From the NCBI GenBank assembly GCA_008360955.1, contig LUCM01009232.1, positions 56,149 to 120,148 on the forward strand: 64,000 nt of DNA, in the 5' to 3' direction. The position numbers were made by a program, and so were the translations under genes. The DNA is from Fasciolopsis buskii. Taxonomy: Eukaryota; Platyhelminthes; Trematoda; Plagiorchiida; Fasciolidae. The notes below the pieces were generated by a model. The model saw only the letters and a program-made list of their open reading frames with translations, was not told the origin of the DNA and made no database searches. Positions 14,170 through 28,300 of this stretch are shown here, piece after piece (positions within the stretch are counted from its first letter, which is position 1; each line of letters begins with the position of its first letter).

Positions 14170-17100
14170 TACGTATCAAGATGGTCGACTGATTACCCCA
14201 GGAAGGAGGACAATATTACAAACACCCGACCAGTTGACAGTTGTCCGTTTAAACAAAAGGTCATGCCAACTTGGACCACTAACACTTGGTAAATATTATT
14301 GTGTGTAGCCTTATCTCAGGGTTAATGCATAAACGTTTGGCGGCTGGTTGTCGATATACAGGAGTTGACCAAGGAAGACGAAGTTTCCATCTGGTTATGA
14401 ACATCATGAAAGAAGCAGTTCTAGTTATCGCCTGGAGTTATTATCCAATTCTGTTGGTTGCCAATTATGGTTAAACCTGAACGTTATCAGAGAGGATCCA
14501 AACTGTGGTAGCTATTTTGAATCTATAGGTAAATTACGGTCAGTGCAAGCGATTTGGTCATCATGATACGGCAACCTGCCTTTTCCGCGGGACTTTCTAT
14601 TTATTAGGAAAAGGACATTTTTCTATGATTTGAAAAAAACTGGTTGTGCATTTTTCTGGGAATATTTTTCGTGATGCCTTGCAGAACATGTTTTTTCGCT
14701 GCAAATCACGTTACTCAGACATCTGACCAAATGAAATCTAATGGGGTCCCATTTACAAAATATTGACGTGAGAAATGCGAAGCGTTGCGGAGAGAACAAC
14801 AACTTTCTCCCGCTAGCCTTATTCAATTCAAAGCTCAGTTGAATAACTTGCAGTTCTTACAAGACCACAAACCGCGTTTGGTAGCCTGATACATATTTGT
14901 TGTGTAGCAGACCATAAACGGGTCCATGAAGATGGAGAGGAATGTGGAAATATGGTTATCAGTATCGTTTTATTTACTTCTTAATTCACTGTCGACAATT
15001 CCCCCCGGAAAGACCCTGCTTTGTTAGCGATTTTTTCGGTTATCTACAGAAAACCATCTGTTGTGCTCCTATCTACTAGTTCATCTGTTAGCAGAACTCA
15101 TCTGGGAAGTACGCCTGGCTGAGCATGAAGATTGGATCACTCCTGATAATCACTAGCCTTCTGTGACCAGACAACTTTTGTTTGTAAGTCATCCGGAGAT
15201 CAGTTAATCCCATCAACAATAACGCTAGTCATCCTCGTGCATTTCATCAAAGGTGCTCCATTATTTGCCTTGCTAATCCGTAACACAAACTGATGATCTT
15301 TTCCCATCTCGACCGAGGCATAGCTTGTTTCCGTCTATTTCGTTTCCGTGTTTCTCTTCGACAGAGCTAACAACCTCATGCAGTATTATGTGTTTCACTT
15401 ACAGCCAGGGATATGTTTGTGGGATCTTCTAAAACTGTTAAGTCATAGTTACTCTCATGAAGGCGTTGAGAAATCATGCATTTCAGTTGTTTGATCCCTT
15501 TAAGCTACCGCAGTTAGATTGCCTCGTACAACCTTAATTTAACATGATTGCACAAGATATAGTTCCTATTCACGGTTAGAAGCACAGCCAAAAATCGCAG
15601 TGACGTAGAAATGAAACGAGGTGAACACGTTCTGTTTAGCAAGTAAGTAGTTCTAACGGTTTTCTATGCAGAAAATTGATTTATATGGCACCTTTCATAA
15701 TCACAGGACTTCTGATAAATTGTGAACCAGTTGACAGGATGTTTTGGAAAACAACAAAAACAATGAAAGATACTAAGATAATTCAATACCGAATGTGACA
15801 ATGGACACACGGTTGTTGACCAGGAAGTGGCGAACCACAGATGTGTATGACGTAAGCAAGCAAACGGAAATTACATGTTCAGAAATATAATGGTTAAACA
15901 CAACAAACTCGACCCGTGTTCTAGTAAGAACTAACCAAGTAACTACTGAGTGGTGAATCAGCTTGCAGTCTGGATACTGTTTTACCAGTAACATGTAGTC
16001 TGGCCGTCACCACCTCGTTATCAACCAGAAAAAATGAGACATAGGACCTAAGCGTAACATTTTTATCCCATTTTTTGCATGCTATTTACAGAAAATAGAC
16101 TATATGCCGAAATGGTTGAGTTGTTATGCACCCAACCGAGAGGTGAATATGATGTATTCTTTATGAACCTCGCCTGCTTCTCAATATTTCAATAACCCAT
16201 CTAATTGAAACTGCATTGCCGTTAATATACGGCCTTGTTGAATGAACATATAACTGCCTTAATTTCCGTTTACCTCAAGCAGTGTTCTCCGGAAAGTTCT
16301 CTAGTTTTTAAACTGCTCCGGGAAAGTTTACTCCTGTTGACAGAAGTGTCGGGAAATCGTGTCATTCTGTAACAACGTCGATTTTTAACATCATAGCTTT
16401 CGCGCCTTTCATGTTTCATTGTTCATTAGGTAGAAGAAAAGAAAACTAAGCAAAAGGAAAAATTTCATGTTATGATAATATTTTTCACAATTGCATTACT
16501 TAAGTGATCCAGTAGACTCCCTGACGTCCTTCTTGATCAATGCACGGGACACATGTGACGTTCTGGCTGTGGACATATCCCATCAGTCAAAGTATCGAAA
16601 CGTTTGCGGCTTTCAATCAAAGCTCAGCAATCAGAACCTCGTGAAAAACAATACGCCCACGGGTGGACCAACACTAATTTTGAAACCCATCAAGCAGGTG
16701 TCTCAACTTTTTCAGCAACTGCTTGACCACTTGGTATTTCTTTTGAAAAGTGTATTTGCTTAACTTCGTTCCGGATAAGTACCATTGCTTTGTCAGGAAA
16801 TAAATTACCACACTTTGACTAAATTTAAATAGCAAAATTTTCTGATTACTAGTAAAAATAAATAATTCCCCATAAAGCATGCTCTGAAGTGAAACACGCA
16901 TTGCGACTCCATTGATAAGGTTTCGGAACACTGGCGACAGATGATTTTTCGCAGTAATTTGAGTGGGTGGTCGCGGTACGTAATTGGATGCCGCACACGC
17001 TGAATCACGTGACAATAGACCTCAGAAGACCGGCTAATGTAATCGATTTTTGGATTCAAATGGGGTCCTAGTACAGTGGTCAGCATTGTGGTGTTCTGCA

Positions 17101-18605
17101 AGTAAAGCACGACGACTTCAAATCCTTTCGCCACTCAGCAAATTGTCTACTGAGATGCTTTTAGATGGCGGAAACCAGCACATTGTTATTTGATAAAGAC
17201 TGAAGAATGGGACAACGGGAGAGGAAAGCTAAATGGGCAATTTTCATCTAGGCAATCCTGATCTGCTGTCTAAGTCCACTGAGTTTCGCTTAAACATTTT
17301 CGAAACGGCATTTTGACATATGACAGTCGGGAGTTTTTTATTTAACCATCACGTTGTTTGGTGATTAAATACTTTCTTGCACAATGAACGGGATAACAGA
17401 TAGCAACAGGTCATGTGTCTCAGGTTTGCTTTTGTTCAGAAATCTAGTATATACGGATTGCAGCTGATTAGTTCTGACATTGCGGCTAAGACTATTGTAT
17501 GAAACTTGTGTGAGTCTTGGCAGTATTTGATAGTTTGTTCTCCACGAAAATTTGCAATTGGCTGTCACTGAATCCCCTAACTGAAAGACTAACCTAACTA
17601 GTCAGTAAATGTAGTCAAATATTTTTGCTTTATTGAAATTTGCATGTGATTATGTTTTAATTGCTTTCTTGAAGAGTAAAAGTCTCCAGTATGTACACGC
17701 AAAGGGAAATCCTCCTTTTACACCTTTTGCATAAATGTCCCTTCCTTTAGACCTGTTTGCGAGCGTTCCCGAGTAAACTAGAACTTAGCGAACTTCCTTC
17801 ATAAGCGTTACGTGATAATCAGCAAAGGTTGGAAGGAAAAATGATCCGACTACCACAGGTATCAATTTTTGTCCGTTTTAAACATGAAATCACACTAACT
17901 ATTAAGTTGGTCGATCTTAGATGGTTCCGTCTGGTACAACGACGGAAGGAATCAAAGGGGGAAACAAAATAAAATTAGCATTTTTCTGTAAGTTGATCGG
18001 GGGTTGCAAAGCGAATGGAAATTCAAATATGACTGGCTATATTGGTAGCATTTCCCCCCTTGGACACGAACAACAATGGACAGAGTTATTATGATTAAAA
18101 TAGGAATAGTGACTCTAAACTCCTCATCGTTAAGTTGACAGTCACTTCAAAACGGAGCGTAGGATTCTCGCATATCACGAGATGATAAAAACGTGCATTT
18201 TATAACTAGACTCGATACTACTCCGATCTGGTGACCACATTCTACGGCTTTTGATGGTCAGGATAGATCATCGTCAATATGTCATGTCTCACGGTAACCC
18301 TGGCCGTGAAGGTGTCCAAAGTATGCGCACATGGGACTGTGGGAGTGTGTCCATCTCTCTGTGTTTGTGTCCATATCTGGCCATGTGTAGTAGTGACACT
18401 CGTATCCCGTGTGTCTGCAACGAATTCAAAATTGTCAAACTTAAAGGCGAATGGCGCACAGATAGTAATGGCAACGAGGTCAACCAATAGCTTGATCATC
18501 TGGAAACCACTGATCATTGTTCGCTGCTTGCCGACACTCGTGTGTGACTACGGCTGAACAAGTGGGCGTGTGCAAACCTACACGTCCGTACATTTGTTTG
18601 CGCCG

Positions 18606-18682
18606 CAAGCAACAGCGGCAACAAAAACAACAGCCATTATGACGACGACGACGACAACAGCAGCAACAACGACAACAGCAAT
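18606..18682 (+). repeat. Imperfect trinucleotide patch (CAA/CAG/GAC)
   Basis: Contains (GAC)5 at 18641-18655 among CAA and CAG triplets. It lies about 430 bp upstream of the aminopeptidase start codon. The cysteine- or valine-rich reverse-strand readings over it come from the repeat and are not taken as genes. Confidence 0.8.
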
Positions 18683-18999
18683 TACAAAATAACCGTATGA
18701 ATAGCACGGATGCACACACATGCAAATCTTTATGAGAGCATGTGGGTCGGACAGACGGCAATTCGTACAACTCGTGTGAACTGACCACATCGTGTACGGA
18801 TTGCATGCCGCATTACATGGGAACCCTCGAGATACAATAGCTTCACAACAGCCGACAGGCAAGAAAGTGAATTTTACCGCTACTGTCGCCGCTGTTGTCG
18901 TCTTCCTCGTTGTCGTTAGTTACCACAGAGACTGTGCGCTTGAATTCATCCATTTTGTTGGACGTTTTTTGGGTCCCCGGACAGTTCATAACTCGCCGG

Positions 19000-19114
19000 G
19001 AACTTAAATAAAATCCTATGAGAAATTTAACTACTACATTGCTAGTTTTGCGCAACGAGTGCACCTCGGCGTCAGACTCTTTTGATCATTGACCGACACA
19101 ATTTCGTTCCTATC
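19000..19114 (+). promoter_or_regulatory. Possible core promoter and 5' UTR of the aminopeptidase gene
   Basis: A TATA-like CTTAAATAAAAT lies at 19003-19014, about 100 bp before the start codon. A CAG at 19073-19075 follows a modest pyrimidine stretch and could be a trans-splice acceptor, if the organism trans-splices leaders. Neither is distinctive in AT-rich DNA. A longer or spliced 5' UTR cannot be excluded. Confidence 0.2.
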
Positions 19115-19370
19115 ATGTCCGGTCAACAAGTGGCCCCAAGTGAAGCCCAACCTTTGACGGCCAAATTTCCCTCGAATTCCGTACCCGATGGTAAGAATGA
19201 GGATGATACAATGGTTACGTCTCCATCCAGTCGATGGAAAAGAATTCAGCGACCATCCCGTGTGATCTACCTAGTCCTAATTATCCTGCTGACTATTCTA
19301 CTTCTTTTGCTATTCCTCTCCACCGGATTGGCTATCTACTATGGTTACGCCTATACTCGATGTGCTAACA
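19115..19370 (+). CDS. Aminopeptidase exon 1: start codon, cytosolic tail, transmembrane anchor
   Basis: Encodes residues 1-85 plus one base. The ATG at 19115 is the first ATG after an in-frame TAG at 19043-19045 and has A at position -3, a favourable context. Residues 1-49 are polar and end in a basic patch ([10 protein letters not shown]). About residues 50-76 form one long Leu/Ile/Val-rich hydrophobic helix followed by YYGYAYTRC, as expected for an uncleaved type II signal anchor. The exon ends in phase 1 at the donor GTAAGT (19371). The tail has no recognisable domain. The exon is linked to the peptidase by phase agreement with exon 2 and by the type II topology usual for this family; it is 10.4 kb from exon 2, so a cDNA would be the real proof. 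Confidence 0.85.
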
Positions 19371-22300
19371 GTAAGTCAGATTTTACGCAAACTGGAGAAC
19401 AGACTGGTTCTTATTGCTCGTTTAATTGATGCGAGACAAATCTAGGTCGATAACTAATTTTATGGAGTGGGAGGCGATATTATTGTTCTCGTTGGTTCGT
19501 GCAATAAACGACGAATGTTAAAACCCGTGCACGGATCAGTTTTCGTCACTATGTTTATGTGGTGTGCGAATACATGATATTCGAAACGAAACAGAATTCG
19601 CGTGGTCAGTTCAGAATTATATTGAGTATGCAGTGGTGTAATATTAACTACACGCTTCTCTTTTTGTCAGTTGGCCAATCAATTATCAGTGAATGACTTA
19701 CATCAGATATCAGTGATAAAGCCACACATTCACATTCATTCCTAGAGTAACCTGAATAAATCTTTCAGAACGGCAATACTGAGTTCTTCTCACCGCGCAA
19801 ACTGAAAAAGTTTTTCTAAAACTAATTGGTGCTTACCGCTGAAGACTGTCAACGGAAGGTGGACAACAATATCGTGTTTGGAATGGCATTCACGATTAAT
19901 GATCTTCAATCTAATTTCCAAGAGTAATAAGCAACTCAGCCGAGATGAAATGCGACTGTCTTCATAACGACAGTTAGCACAAGTTGGTTCTTGTTCTGGT
20001 ATCGCAGAAGATCGATCTGCGTATTAAAGTCAGAGCTTGCTGTGCTTTAATTTTGACTCTAGTCACATTGCCAGAAAGCCTGCTTTGGAAGCCAAATAAA
20101 TAGATAATTTGGGGTAGCCCTTCTGTTATTCATAATTTCACCGTGAGACGGTTTGGCCAATAACTTGTGATCGTTCTGATCATTTGCAACCAACATCTGA
20201 TGGTCGATGATTAGCTCATCTCCATCTTCATTTAGCATATTTCATATTGATCCTCAAAAAGAAATTTCTCCAGTAAGTCAAGCAACAACAACAGGCGACT
20301 GAATCGGCAGCGCTGGCAAAGTTTGAGGCTATAAAAAGTTCTCAATCCATTCTGATTTTTCCTGACAAGGGTTTGGAAACAGGTCGCTCAGATTATTTTT
20401 GATGGCAAGCAGACAATTGCAGGATTAGTTGCACTTTCTACCATGTTAAACATTGATTCTGATCCGCAGGATATGTAGATGTATATTTACATAAGCATTT
20501 TGCGTAAAACCTGAGTCTGGCTCAGGATTCAATGATTTTTTGTACAGACGAATTGCAACATTTACAACCGCAAGGCCAGAACCAGCGGCTATGAGCAGTA
20601 TACCGGAAATGAATAAATTAGCAAATAGTAATCTTGCGGATGAGGTTGTTCTATGATATCCGCGGATTTCTCCGATTTCTACTCAGTTCACTATGGACTT
20701 GTAATAATACATTATCTCCGTATTTCTTTCCCAACTTCGATGGGGACCTTTATTGAAACTCACGGTTCATGGTTGGTGAAATACTTATATTTTTTAATAT
20801 TCGATTTGCTCCGCAAACGCTTTTGTAACTCTTGTTCCATATCAGGCAGTTTATCAGCTAGAAGCCGTCCACGACACAGGAAGAAATAACCCAATTTAAG
20901 GGAAAGGCAGTCCGTAATCACCGTCCGCTTTAAGGACGCATAGATTCTTACAAACCGCCCTATGGTTTTGTTAATTTCAGTCTTCGTTCTTCTTTGAAGT
21001 TGCGGCTTATAACAGGGCTGTCCTGGGTCGAGAAAATCCCATCCACTTGGCACGGTTTTCATTATCCTCATAATTGACACGCACATTGGATTTACTAGTC
21101 AGGGGGTCGATCAAAGCAAATAAGTTGAAAAACACAAACAAATAAACAAAACAATCTGTTATCCCGAATGGTCACGTGAACTTTGGGTGGAAAGACAAGT
21201 AACTGGTGTGGCCGTTTTGCGTAGCCAACGCCACGAGCATATACGATGGTGAGTCGAAACTCAAAGATGCGAACGGGATTTGAGTGTGGTTGCCAAAATT
21301 TGTTGCTCTCGTTTTAGATTAGATCACGGTTGTCAAACTGAAGTCTGGCTGACTGTATCCGTTTTACGGTTCGAGCTGGAACAAAACATTTAGCCATCCC
21401 ACCAGGAGTAGAGCAATGAATCGATGGTTGACTAACCCAGAGTTTGCTCTGATCATACTTGATCGAGGGCATTTGCTCGTGAGAACGTCTGACAATAACA
21501 ATAATAATACAATGGACAACCAGATATTTTTGTCATCGATATTTCATTCAAGTTAACCACATTTCAATGATAATGAAAGCATGCAATTTATATTCTAATC
21601 AATTTGGTGATATATCGTTTGCCTTTGATTTTACTCAAGTAAATGCTGGCTGTCGGATGGAACTCTATGTCTACAGAGCGGTAGACAATATGAATCTGAC
21701 GCAAACGTCCTGTCCAATACCAAGTAATATTATTTCACATATTCACCCACTAACTTCTTCAAATACTAGGCCAAAAACGTGGTCAGATAAGAAAAAACAA
21801 CAAATAACCTTTTACCAACATACCAATTGCTCACCCACTTCAAATAAAGTCTAGCGAATAAATGTTAATTATTCTTTTGTTCCTGACATCAAATTGGCTC
21901 GAATCAGAGTACTGTCACGTTAAATCAATTCTGCATCTCACGGTGTACATAACCGGACAAGATTGTAGTGTATACGACAAGCTTGTGCTGCACCGTCACG
22001 AATCAATAGTCACCGCTTAAGAATCACAGTTTGTTTATTGTCCATGCATTTAAACATGCCAGGCTCATTAATATTTGTGTAAATAACTGGGCGCACGTTT
22101 CGAACAGTACCCACAAATGTAAGTGGTCTGACTGCCAAATTGAACCCACCGATCCACGAAGTTTTGATGAGATTAAGCTAGAGTGTAGTGTGTGGAATTG
22201 ACACGGAGCCAAATAATGAAACGTTACACGGAATTCCAATAATCCGGACACTTCATTCACAATGTGCAGTAATAATTTTGAGAACTATGGCATGCTGTCT

Positions 22301-25300
22301 GTTGCATTACATCCAGCCTCTTTGTACTTCAAACAACAATTCTCAGTCACATGTGCGAGTGGATTATTTGGTGAAAGTTAGTTGGTTAAATAAAACAAAC
22401 GGAAACCATGTTTATCTATTCAATCTTATCAATTCATTTTTCCAAATGAGTTTGTAGTTGCCCTAGCGGCAAGCCACAGTTATCAAACTTTGCAGACCCT
22501 AACTTTTACCACTATTTACTGTTGAATTTTTTCAGCGTGATCAGATCACAGTCATGTGCACTGTTTCTAATTATCAACAAAAATCAAAAAAATGGGCATC
22601 CGATGCTTAGAAAGAAATTTCATTTCCCCATCTATATGCAAAATGTACTACTTAAGAAGGAAAGCACTTTATATAAATTTGCAAGCCTATAATTTTCTTC
22701 TTCAGTAGCAGATTTGGCGTGACTTTTCCAAATGAGTCCTGATTCAGTTCCCAGATCCCGAAAGCCATTGAAATTCGCGAAAGAACTCTACGGCTGATTT
22801 GTCCTTCCTTTAATTCAATAAGGTACACTTGCAGTTCGCGCCCAAACCGGGACGCGAACCAGGGACGAGCGATTGTCAGTCAAACGCCTTATTCACATTT
22901 CGCTGACCGGATGCTGAAGCTCAGTGATGAGTCATCTGGGAAAATCATACGAAAGCTCCTACTGCTAAAATATACCTAGTAGCAAAGCTCTGCAAGGATG
23001 CAATTGCTTTGCTTCTCATCGAGAAGTTCTACTCGACATGGGTTGGTTCATCTGATGCGTAACTGTAATGGTCTGCAAAACTCAGTCACAGTCATGCGCG
23101 CCTTATCATTTAGTGCTGATGTTCGATTAGTCATTGAGAATCAGCCCGGCTAGCGTGATGACTAAAGTGTGCAACTCGCAGTCCCAGGTTGGCTGGTGAT
23201 TCCCAACTAAGACGAAACAGCTTTACACTGTTTTCTTGAGTTTCACCGGTAAGTTGGACGCCGTCAATGCGTGACGAATCACTTTGAAAGTCACATTAAA
23301 TCTCCTGCTACTGAAAAATATCTAGTAGTAAAGCTCTGCACAGGTCTGCGTTAATGTCACTGCTTCCTCCAGAGAAGATCGCTCTAACACGGAAGCCATT
23401 CAAGGGTCTGTGGCCTACAAGATGCAACCACGCACAGGTACACTATGTCAAGCAGTACTGGTGTGCTTTAAATAGTGAGGAATCAGTGATTGCCAGAACC
23501 TTCGTCAGAGAACTGTGGATTTTTGCTGCTGACGATTCATAATAAGGATGAAAAAGCTGTATAGTAACCCCATGATTATCGCATCTACTCACTCCGGAAA
23601 CGTAAATACTGAACAGAAATCTTACACGTTTGTCGCGGAACACGTCTGAAAAGAGTGGTTTATCGGCAGTGGCGCAGCCTAGACAATAAAGTGAGGCGAA
23701 AAGGTTTGCTGTTGTCACGGATCTGGTAAACTGATTTCGACGGGATTCTATTTGTTGAGCGTATCACCCAAAAGTCAAACGTTTTGACAGCCTCGCCTGA
23801 GATGACCCTTACACTGAGGATGCCATATCAGCTGCTAATGAAGGACTTGCAATTTGAAAGTGAAATTAGCGGCCAGAAGATAGTAGAAACGTTTCCATTC
23901 ATTTGGATTATACAATAAAGTGTGATTTAGTAATTTGCACCTATGAGTTTGCTGGTGCAACGTCACTGGGCAACTTGGTTTGTTTGCTATCCAAGTCCCA
24001 GTGAGCTCACATGCACCTATCGTATCCCGTAGATTTTTATCCGTAATCAAAGAAAGTCGACTATTTCGTACTTAAATTCCTGGTGTATTTCAGTTGGCTG
24101 AAATCACGCCGTGGATTCTGGTAATAAAATTTAGTGAAAAAATGGGGATAAGTTACTGAAATTCAACAAAGGTGACTTATTAAGATGTGTTCTGTTTTAT
24201 AATCGGAATAAATTATCTGAACATATCGGTAACGAACACTTTTTCTTGGCCGGCGCAGGACGAACGGATAAGATCGCGGCGTTTGGACGCAAAGGGCGCG
24301 AGTTCGAACCCTCTCTCTCGGCAGCTCTCTGCTGGCCGCAGCCCCCTTCCTGAAAAGTGATGTACGTTATTTTACAAATAAAAGAAGTAAAAGAATAAAA
24401 AAATAAAAAAAGATCGCTGAACAAGTTGCCTGTTTTCAGGACTGCAGCCAGGAAAGCGATCCAGACTAACAGCATTCAAACTTTGCACCTATCCCATGAT
24501 AACAATTTTTCCATCACTTTTAGTTGTGCTTATTAAATGAGGGGAGTTGAATTTGGAGAAACCGCTGTTCGGCTGAGTTAGTGGTACCAGTTTTATGCTA
24601 TCTTCCAGGTCCTGTCTTCTTTGGAGAGGTAAATTAGGACACTTATTTGAGTTTGCATTATTTTCCGCACCCGGATCATACGAATCGTCTGTAATCATCG
24701 GTGATGATCATATTGATTTGCTTTAGTCACCGAAAGGGAATTCCATGTACATGATGACAGATAAGACAATGCGTATCGGTGTTTGCGCCAATCTCCAAGG
24801 GCATCCTGATTATTTGTATGGCCAAGAAACCTGCCGCCATTCTAGTGGCGGCCTGCTCAGTTTTAAGCCACTCAAGAACTGTGAGATAATTCTAACAGTA
24901 GTGTCGTGCAATAATCGGATAACACTAGGACGGTACTGCTTTGCCTTTTTCATGCCATCAAGTTCAATACATGGGAATGCCGATATTGCCACGTTCAGAA
25001 AACATCACGACTAATTACTGAGAAAAAACCGTCGAAATCATCAAACATGCGTTTAGTATGGCAAAAACTCATGAAATCCCATAATCAATTCACTCAGCAT
25101 AAATTATTCATTTGCACAACGATCTCATTCGCTTTATTTGTGGACTAATTTCTCCAAAATCCCCATCCCTTTGTCGAACGCAGTTGATAGAACTTCTTGG
25201 CAAAACAAGACTTTGTTACGAAATCACTGTTTCGTTTGTCACATCGAACTAACATATGCAACAAAATAACACTTTTAAGTAAAATAGAATGTCTAAAAGT

Positions 25301-28300
25301 GTTTGAAACGATGTTGCAGATATCCTTGGAAGAAAAGGTAGCGCTAAAATCTACGACTGTGTGTGAGAAAAGCACCAATACATGCATATACACACTTTGT
25401 ACATACGTCTATATAAAGATATATATATGCATCATGCAAACTGGTCGGTTTTGTAACCTAAACAATCAGGTCATGAAATAAACGCGTCAACAGCGACATA
25501 TTCACGTCATGTGTTTATCCGGCTGACAATGCCAGTGACAACCGTATAACCGTAATATATTTGACAAGCCAGAAATGACTGATTTTCAAGCATCAGGCTG
25601 ATGTAGCTGGAAGAAAACATCTTATCCTTCCTCTCCAATATTCCATGACGGAGGAGGTGAGGGCGCGGTGTTTGCGCCAAAGAATGAATAACCTAATCAA
25701 TCGGCAAACTGCAACTGAATAAGTCCTACCATTTCTGATTCTTAAAAGCAAATTTTGTTTTCGATTTACGATGACTTTACAGATTGCCTCCGAGTTGGGA
25801 GTCATAAATCATCCAATAAAATTTCCCCTGGACCAGGAAACAGTGCACTTTTTATGTTCAAACGGAATGCTTTTAATTAGCAAAACAGAATATTAATCAT
25901 GAATTACAAACTTATTTTTATTCCATTTCTCCTTGACAGTCCTTCTATCGGTCTCGTCTGATATGGCGGAAAATGCCCCGATCTACGCATGCATGCTTTT
26001 CTAATCACGAACGAATCGACTTTCATATGAAAATTCGTCAAACGCGTACTTCAATTTAGCCCACAAAAATGGAACCAGTTAAATTCCGAGAACTGACAGA
26101 CTGTTTTAGGAGTTGAAAACCCCTCACGCATTCGCCAAAGTTCTAATTTGATCCAGTTTGGGTAAAAACTCACTGTTACTTTGCAAAATGAAATATTTCC
26201 CCCAAAAATTACTACAATGTGGAAGAAAACTACAATACATGAAAGCAAAACAAATTGAACAACCGAATTTGTCCTTCGAATGGGTGCAATTTTTGCGAAC
26301 GATCATGCAAAGCGCTGGATGATTTGTATTTCTCCAACCAATCAGATGAAACAAGGACACGCCCGGATTAACCAGTTTCATTCGCAATTTTGTTTCTTTT
26401 ATGCTAACTAAATTGCGCGTCAGGTGCAAAAGTAATGTTTGTTTAGAGAAAAAATAGGAAGAAATTGCAACCAAGCCTGAAGCCTCTAGAAAAACGTCTT
26501 TATGACCAACAGGGTCATTTATTCTTCCCTACAGGCACCAGAGAGCGAATATTTTCAAGATATCGCATCGCAGGTCACGGTAGCATGAAATATTGGAAAG
26601 TATTTTTGCACAGTCTCATGTTGCAAAACGATGGGTTTAAGAGGTAGGCAAATGCGCTGTTGCATGATCGTTCGGCAAAAATAGTACTCTCTTTGCAAGT
26701 TAGTAACCGTAAATGAATTTCATGACAAACTGATCTACGCTTGAGTTCATCAGATTAAAAACTGGGCGGAATAACTGCAGACAAACTGTTTAACTCGTGC
26801 AAACGGCTTCAGCAATATTTTACTTGTCACTCATTCATCGACACAGGTATTATAGGATGAACAAAATTTTAGACGTACTAAGTTCCCAGATTCTGACGTA
26901 ATTTTACTAATTAACTAAATGAGTTGGACCATAAGAGGCTCTATCCACAGAAAAAGCCACATGGAGTGGTCAGTAGACACATCCAGCAAGTTTCACACGG
27001 ATTACATGCAAACATGGATTAGTGATGACTTTTTATCATTGTGACAAGATTATATGGACGCCAGACACACTCCCAGAAGGAGAAAACTTTCTTCGTGTAA
27101 CACCCATTCGTAATGGTTAACCAGAAAAATTCATTGAAGTCCATGGTCGACAAAAGCCGAATGATGACCGAACCCACACAACAATGGGGAAAGCCGTATA
27201 CATCCGATTGGCCTTCAAGGGAGACATTCTCGATGATGTGTGTCACAAACTCAATTCATGCATTAAGCTCTTGTTGCACAATATCGACCGGAAGAATTTA
27301 GCCTTCGGTGACTCAGTGTGAATCCGATCACGCAACCCAGCTCTCTGTGTACACAAAAGTTAATAACAGACTCTGCGTTTTCCATGCGGATGGCGTCAGT
27401 TTTATGCTGTAATGAACTTAACCTCTTTGCCCGCTCCCTGCAATTTATAGGTGAATGGTATATAATTCAAAGACGGTTTTACTTGAGCGATTGAAAAAAG
27501 TAGTATGAAATGTCAACATCCCACAGCATTGGTCTTCTTTCGCTATTATTTAATTACATAAAGGTCATTCATTGTTTCAAAATGAAAACAGACCGATGTT
27601 TTTACACTTTGCTGCCATTATTTTAATAGCACCTGGTCGAATATTGGGGCAAACATGCAACAACTCCAGGGAGTATATTTGCACAATTATGAAACCTGAT
27701 AATTCGTACACCCAGTATAGAACATATTGATCTAATTTTGGAATAACTGGTAGGGATCCGCCAGAAAACACCACAATTTTCGCACTCAAAGAGGAATGCT
27801 GCGAGCTGGGTTGAAACCGTTAATCTTTCAAGTACTAATAATATTGCATTGCATTATTTCGACTTTTGAGTACAAGAATATAACAGAAAGCCGAATAACT
27901 GAATGACAGGTATGACTTACAAATATGGGGAAAGTTCTCGGCCCAGTTCGCAATATGAGTTCTGCTGCGGAAAACATCAGCGCATGTCTAACGGATAGAA
28001 GATCCTTGTGAAATAATGGCAGGAAGTATAACTGCTTCAAACTGCACATGAAATCTCCTCGTACTATCAACTTGAAGCGCAGATAGACATTGGGGAAATT
28101 TATCCCGGCTTGACAAAAATGGAGTAAATGGCGCCTATTAGAACGCTTGCCAAACTTCGACAGACCGGAAGAAACGGGTGAATTGAGCAAGGACGAAAAG
28201 CAATAAAAGTTAATCTAATACAAGAAATACATTTTCCTATCAAAAATGTAATAACTGAATTTGATTACGTTCAGCTTTTGATAGAAAACGAGTCTACTAG

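Larger units (their letters stand above)
5346..18999. other. 13.6 kb intergenic stretch, no supported gene
   Basis: No reading frame above about 115 codons and none with a recognisable domain. Visible content: an 11-C run at 6069-6079, a GT/GA microsatellite at 14117-14164, a CAA/CAG/GAC triplet patch at 18606-18682, and scattered GC-richer patches (for example 10950-11100). The reverse strand at about 6770-6920 reads open for about 60 codons but matches nothing I know. The stretch ends just before the aminopeptidase start codon. Confidence 0.55.

Noticed and set aside
13875..14308. Overlapping frames of 63-104 codons around 14.1 kb
   Set aside because: They run through the GT/GA microsatellite and have no domain.
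18480..18862. Reverse-strand cysteine- or valine-rich proteins of 94-108 codons
   Set aside because: Composition comes from the triplet repeat at 18606-18682.
24301..24311. B box read as part of a functional tRNA gene
   Set aside because: No acceptor stem or intact A box, and the downstream body is shared with three other copies, so it is a SINE.
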